DNA of 64,000 nucleotides from Steinernema hermaphroditum (lineage: Eukaryota > Nematoda > Chromadorea > Rhabditida > Steinernematidae), in the NCBI GenBank assembly GCA_030435675.1, contig CM059621.1, positions 5,146,001-5,210,000 of the forward strand. The letters are read 5' to 3'. The notes below the pieces were generated by a model that saw only the letters and a list, made by a program, of their open reading frames with translations, searched no databases and was not told where the DNA came from. The position numbers were made by a program, and so were the translations under genes. Shown here piece by piece: positions 59,756-64,000 of this stretch. Each line of letters begins with the position of its first letter. The first letter of the stretch is position 1.

Positions 59756-60793
59756 CATATCGGTAAATTTCAGTTTCGTGCAAGTGCCAGTAAAAATCGA
59801 TTTAGTTCTGGGTTCTTGCTGCCGACATAGTGATAGGTGTCATCCTCATACCTGTTCCTTTGGTGGAAATCTCTGCATTTGCACCCACGGGATTAGTGCA
59901 GCCTTTAGGATCCAACGCCGCATTCGTTGTCGCAATTGTTCACGTCTTTTGCACGTTCGAATCATTCGTCGCTATTCTCTTTGCTTTCTCTTATCGCTAC
60001 CTATGCCTTAGGTACGGTCCAAACTTCCTAGCAGAAGGGAAAAACAGGCGATATTGCTTGATTGGCATGGTGGTTATGATCATCATATGGAGTTTGCTGG
60101 ATTGAGAGAAGCACTGCTGAAGGTAGAAAGCTTTCGAAGTTTCAATTCTAAATATGGATTATTCAGACGAATAACAAACTGATCTTGTTGATAGATCAGT
60201 TCCCATTCTTCTACATGTCCTTCGATCGGCTGCAATGGTTCGCACCCATGTTATCCTGGACTATTTTATGGGTAGTGGGCGTGCTCTTGTGTATCCACGG
60301 CACTGTCAAGCAGCTGAACATTCTTCGCCCAACAATGTCAACATGGACGTACCGTATGCATTGTCAGCTGATGACAGCGCTAGCCGTACAGGTATGAAGC
60401 AATTCTCATTTTTGTAATTTTGTAAATTTAGACTGCGGCTCCAATGGTTCTGTTTGCCATACCAACGTGTATATTAGTTGTATCTATGATGATGAGACAG
60501 AGTGCCCTAGACGGTACGTGCAATGCAGATCGTACATAGCTTCGATTATCATTTCAGATATAATCAAAATTTACGAATTCGCAGTGAGCCTTCATTCCAT
60601 TGCAAACTCCATAATTCTGTTATTTTTAATTCCGTGGTACAAGCGAGCCGTTCTTGCCACAATCACCAAGTTCATTCCTTGGATCGCTTTTGGCTCAACT
60701 TTGGTCAAGCCGGAATCACAGTCAACTACAATAGTCACGACTTCCAGTGGAGAGAATCAAGCAGTCAGCAGTTCTTCTTCAAACCATCACTGA

Positions 60794-61172
60794 AAATCAA
60801 ATTTGTGTGCCGAAACTATACAAAGGAATTTTTGTACTATCTTTCACATATGCAAGCATGAATTCTCCCGTTTTTGATCGCAATGCCATTGGGTTGCCAC
60901 ATTGAAAATGACGCTTTTAGGACAAAAACGCTTTTAGGAAAAAAGGACACACATTTCACCGCAGGTATCCACCATTCAGCTGATCAGCCACAGCCATTCG
61001 AAAGGTGTACACTATGCGTTTAATATGAATATAATTATATTCCAGTAAAGAGTCTATATCAGTATCAGTAAGGAGTCACCGAAGTTATGCCCCATTTTAT
61101 TGTAACTACCCCTTTGAGTCAAGCTGAACAGCACACTAACACAAGGGTTTCCCACAGGTTCCATTTACAGTC
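60794..61172. other. Intergenic between convergent receptor genes
   Basis: No gene recognised. AT-rich with short frames. Confidence 0.5.
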
Positions 61173-61290
61173 AGGTCTTTTTTTTCTTCGTTAGTTTGTG
61201 TGGGTGGCGATCGGTCGGGTTGATTGTTCGCTCTCTCGGAAATGGGTTGAGTGAGCGGTCGTTCTGCTCACAATGGTCGCCCCAATCCAC
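61173..61290 (+). mobile_element. Retroposon family, partial copy C
   Basis: Shares AGGTCTTT, GTGGGTGGCGATCGGTCGGG, a TCGCTCTCTC tract, TTGAGTGAGCGGTCGTTCT and CAATGGTCGCCCC with copy A (CAATGATCGCCCC). Similarity fades afterwards. I see neither the 3' hairpin nor a target duplication here. Confidence 0.55.
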
Positions 61291-61531
61291 TTGGCCAAAA
61301 ATCTAGTCACTGCTGACCGAACGTCAACGCCGCCAGCCGTCATTAGACGAGCGCGTTACGCTTCGCCGCACTTCGACCACCTCCACACTTTAATCAGTCT
61401 CTTCGTCGCTTTGAAGCTTGCTACTCAGACATGGTGCCCCAAAGGAAGAAGATGGCCTGGTGCACGTGATTCGACTATTTTACGTGACTATTTTAACGTA
61501 GATGGTACTCTTCGCAGGACCCTTTTTCGGT

Positions 61532-62958
61532 CTATCGAGTAACGCTAACTGTCACGGAATGTTTCTTACGAAGCATTTTTTGAACTGCATCCCTGTACGG
61601 CACTATGAATATAATCACTGCGAATGAGTTGACCATTGAGTGCATAGATATTGTTATCTGCGACGCGACAGTTATCTCTAAAAATACTTATGTCAGATCC
61701 ATTCAAAAACGAATCAGAAATACGTTCAAGAAAGTTGAGACTGAATAAGAGGTCCACAATGACAAGGGAGCCCGGAATGGCGACGAGAATTATCGGAGCC
61801 ACAGCCTAAATACGTTAGCGGTTGTATCAGCGATTAATTGCTCATTTCTGGAAGCAATTCCTGGGAGTACAAACCGTTCCTAGGGAATTTTGTCAACGCC
61901 TAACAGATTCGTACTTCCGTTATGTTTTATAGACAGGTTAAGTTAGATTTTCCTGGTTTTTATACACTTGCTTTCTAGCTAAATGGTTAAGATACGTGAT
62001 TACCAAGCTCCTAGTAATCGTTTAGACTTCTAACAGAGGACATTAGTTTTTTGGCCATTACTTTCCATCCCTTTTGATCCTCAACTGGTTTCATAACTTA
62101 CCTGCACGGCCAATGATTTCATTAGTTGTATGTGTTGAACATAGGTGACAGCAGACATTGATGGCCGAAGGACCTTCAGTCGTTTCACAATTGCAATAAC
62201 GCACAGTACCAGGAAGATTGTCGAAAATTGTCCACATACAAAGAAGACAACACATGCAAAAATGAACCCTTCTTTGGCAGGGCCAACCAAAACAGTATTC
62301 CGCAGATCTGCAATTTCTGGATTCTCCTGCAAATTGGGACTATATCATGAAATACCAACTCGCGCACATCTAGGATCATCCTAGTAAACTCCTCTCTGGG
62401 AAGAAATCCGTATGATGTACTCGCTAAAACTAAGCCTGGAGCGACTATGACCATCACAGCTATAGCATAGCGGTAATGTTCTCTCTCGGGCTTCCATCCA
62501 CAAACTCGAAAATCATTGTTCAAAGCCAGGTAACGGTAGAAGAAAGCTATAGACAGAGCTGCAAGACATTCACTAACGCAAAACAGAGTTACAGCCTGAA
62601 AAGGTCACGCTGCTTTGAGGAATGTTTAATTCACATACACCACAAAGGCCGCCGCCGACAGGACCAAAGAATGAGCCCAACCCGGTGGGGTATAAAGCGA
62701 CGATCTTTGTCGGTGGCGGCATTGGCAGGAGGAATATATCGATAGCCATGTCGCTCATAAACACCCAGAACTTAAGAGACGCATCTGACAGTAGAACGGT
62801 GGTTGACCTACCGAAATGTTAAGCAGAACGTACTTGTACAATTCCAGGTTTTTTGGCGATTTTGCAATGATGACGTAAATCGTGAAAAGATTCAGAGGTA
62901 CAGTCAGAATAGTAGAACCGATGACAACGTAACGGAATGCGTTGGTTTCGAACTTCAT
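61532..62958 (-). CDS. Serpentine chemoreceptor (STR-superfamily, Srh/Sri-like)
   Basis: Six exons on the minus strand: 62,958-62,812, 62,770-62,639, 62,595-62,368, 62,326-62,102, 61,805-61,724 and 61,677-61,532. Introns are 41, 43, 41, 296 and 46 bp, all GT...AG and phase-consistent, giving 319 aa. Landmarks are an N-terminal first TM with PLNLFTIYVIIAKSPKNL, then LLNIS-FWVFMSDMAIDIFLLPMPPP, IAFFYRYLAL, LRPSMSAVTYVQHIQLMKS, and a last TM with SMHSMVNSFAVIIFIVPYR. The length is typical of nematode seven-TM chemoreceptors. No lesion is seen. It is the convergent paralogue of the disrupted gene at 56,413-60,793, and the two share most exon borders, although the intron at 62,638 is absent from the pseudogene. 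Exact family within the superfamily is uncertain. Confidence 0.83.
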
Positions 62959-63557
62959 GGACGTGAACGATAATTACGAATGCAATATAGACGAATGTAA
63001 AAGAAATACTTTAATTTATTCAATTACGGCTTTTCACCTGTTTGTGCTCCTCGATTTGATGAGAACAATGCTCTTTTTCACCTGCTTTCCTCGTGTCACG
63101 CCATCGGTATTACGCGAAATGCTCGCCCAAACCACAGTCTTCATATTCTCCCGAAATGACGTTGATAGCGGCTGCTACGTGGTAAATAAATCCACACAGA
63201 AAAACACGTTAATTGACCAACAACCTCACACGTTGGGGTTGTGTGCAGTCTTGACTCTTAGACTCCCGAGGGGTTCTTGCCCTCTCCACTATCGACTCTC
63301 GACAAATGGTCAAGAGTGACGAGACGAGAGTGGCCTTGGTACCACCAGGAAAATTCTGAAATTGTGACATACAAACACAGTGTGCACGGTTTTCCTAGTT
63401 GCTGCTGCCAGTGCTAATCGTTCCGAGAATCGAAAACCGCACTGTATTGATGACAAAAGCATCCAAATTCGGCACAGAATAGACCTCCAACATCAAGAGG
63501 AATGCAACGAACAAGGGGCAAATCATTATGTGGGGAAGCACTTCTCTGGAAAAAATT
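62959..63557. other. Intergenic, low-complexity tract
   Basis: Contains GACTCTTAGACTCCC / CGACTCTCGAC motifs at 63,250-63,302 and a 27-bp segment (63,449-63,475) shared with 41,816-41,842. No gene recognised. Confidence 0.45.
63449..63475 (+). repeat. Dispersed motif shared with 41,816-41,842
   Basis: GATGACAAAAGCATCCAAAT followed by TCGGCAC; the other copy has GATGACAAAGGTATCCAAAT followed by TCGACAC. Both lie near GACTCTCG repeats and tRNA-like sequence. Confidence 0.55.
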
Positions 63558-63639
63558 CGATCAGGATGAGATTCGAACTCACGCGGGGAAACCCCAATGG
63601 ATTAGCAGTCCATCGCCTTAACCACTCGGCCACCTGATC
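63558..63639 (-). tRNA. tRNA-Ser(GCT)
   Basis: 82 nt on the minus strand. The acceptor stem GATCAGG pairs with CCTGATC and the discriminator is G. The D-arm region is TGGCCGAGTGGTTAAGGC and the anticodon loop CTGCTAA has anticodon GCT. There is a long variable arm (TTGGGGTTTCCCCGC), as expected for serine, and a T-arm GAGTTCGAATCTC. It reads AGC/AGT codons. No intron. All stems pair, so it looks functional. Confidence 0.95.
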
Positions 63640-63799
63640 ACGATGTCTGTTGTCGGTGGAAGTTATAGTTATTGTGGCCTTTAGATTTTTCTGTTAGATC
63701 AAAATCTATCTACAGATCTTCATGCTTATATGATTGTGAATTTATTTTACAATTTTCATCCGGTTGAACTGCAAAATCTTTTCTTGGGATATGCGATTC

Positions 63800-64000
63800 T
63801 CAGTTGGGATTCCCCACACGATTTGGTGTAATGGAGACTACAGCAATCGTGTTTTTAGGAAAATGAGGGAGCAGTTGGCTTCTGATCGTCTTGTTGAACG
63901 CGATGTAAACGACTCCACCAATTCCGCAACTCGCTTGATACGTGATCAAACTGAATACGATGAGCGGTTCTCCGGCAACGCCGTAATTCATGTAAACATA
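63800..64000 (-). CDS. C-terminal exon of a 7TM receptor-like gene (partial)
   Basis: A frame open to the right window edge ends at 63,800. It has one hydrophobic segment followed by GGVVYIAFNKTIRSQLLPHF. The Tyr-Ile-x-x-Asn-Lys-Thr-Ile-Arg pattern after a TM is common at the end of the seventh helix in Srt/Srx-type nematode receptors. The rest of the gene is beyond the window, so the call is tentative. Confidence 0.4.
   Translation of the reverse strand, partial: YVYMNYGVAGEPLIVFSLITYQASCGIGGVVYIAFNKTIRSQLLPHFPKNTIAVVSITPNRVGNPN

Larger units (their letters stand above)
56413..60793 (+). pseudogene. Serpentine chemoreceptor (STR-superfamily, Srh/Sri-like), disrupted
   Basis: Seven-TM nematode receptors of this kind sense odours at ciliated neurons. 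Exon 1 (56,413-56,583) ends KSPAHMEIYKYLLINI, as in the intact paralogue at 62,958 (KSPKNLELYKYVLLNIS). The next exon starts at 59,806 (FWVLAADIVIGVILIPVP; paralogue FWVFMSDMAIDIFLLPMP). Later exons are to 60,122, 60,195-60,391, 60,432-60,513 and 60,558-60,793, ending in HSIANSIILLFLIPWYKRA. Two lesions are seen. A Ty3/gypsy element sits inside the last Ser codon of exon 1, two bases before the donor; the original 43-bp intron survives at 59,763-59,805. A deletion near 60,080 also removes about seven codons and shifts the frame before SYG. Remaining splice sites and phases match the paralogue, so decay is recent. Confidence 0.85.

Noticed and set aside
62942..63319. 125-aa plus-strand frame as a receptor exon
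   Set aside because: It starts antisense to the chemoreceptor's first exon, and the rest lacks family motifs or splice support.

Overview
The window is nuclear DNA of a nematode, probably a rhabditid-type worm. I cannot name the genus from sequence alone. The evidence is the very short introns (mostly 41-46 bp) with TTTCAG-type acceptors, serpentine chemoreceptor genes of nematode type, a TIL-domain secreted inhibitor, a LAPTM4-like four-TM protein, and Tc/mariner, BEL/Pao and Ty3/gypsy elements.

Bases 1-39,853 are one head-to-tail satellite array with a period of 173 bp (about 230 copies). It falls into three variant domains. The last one shows a higher-order repeat of about 519 bp (three monomers). 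The array ends abruptly against a truncated BEL/Pao retrotransposon on the minus strand (gag, primer-binding site, candidate LTR; 39,854 to about 41,190).

Bases 41,190-54,101 hold host genes with insertions: an intronless 300-aa gene of unknown, possibly F-box-like, type and a decayed tandem copy; a two-TIL-domain secreted protease inhibitor (minus); a 1,078-bp non-autonomous Tc1/Tc3-type element made almost entirely of two inverted arms; a divergent phosphatidylinositol-transfer-protein gene with a large first intron; and a LAPTM4-like gene. That first intron contains two copies of a non-autonomous retroposon family. Both copies have target-site duplications, and they share a 3' hairpin with one compensatory base-pair change.

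Bases 54,181-64,000 are a chemoreceptor region laced with transposons: a MITE-like element, a decayed mariner, a chemoreceptor pseudogene (plus strand) split by a Ty3/gypsy element inserted 2 bp before the exon 1 donor site, an intact six-exon paralogue in convergent orientation, a tRNA-Ser(GCT), and the 3' end of another receptor-like gene at the right edge.

The host genes look unrelated in function and are not an operon. The unifying theme is repeat and transposon turnover beside a large satellite block. No bacterial-type defence or biosynthetic system is present. The most novel items are the retroposon family with the conserved hairpin, the satellite's higher-order organisation, and the gypsy third ORF that appears to splice into its own 3' LTR.
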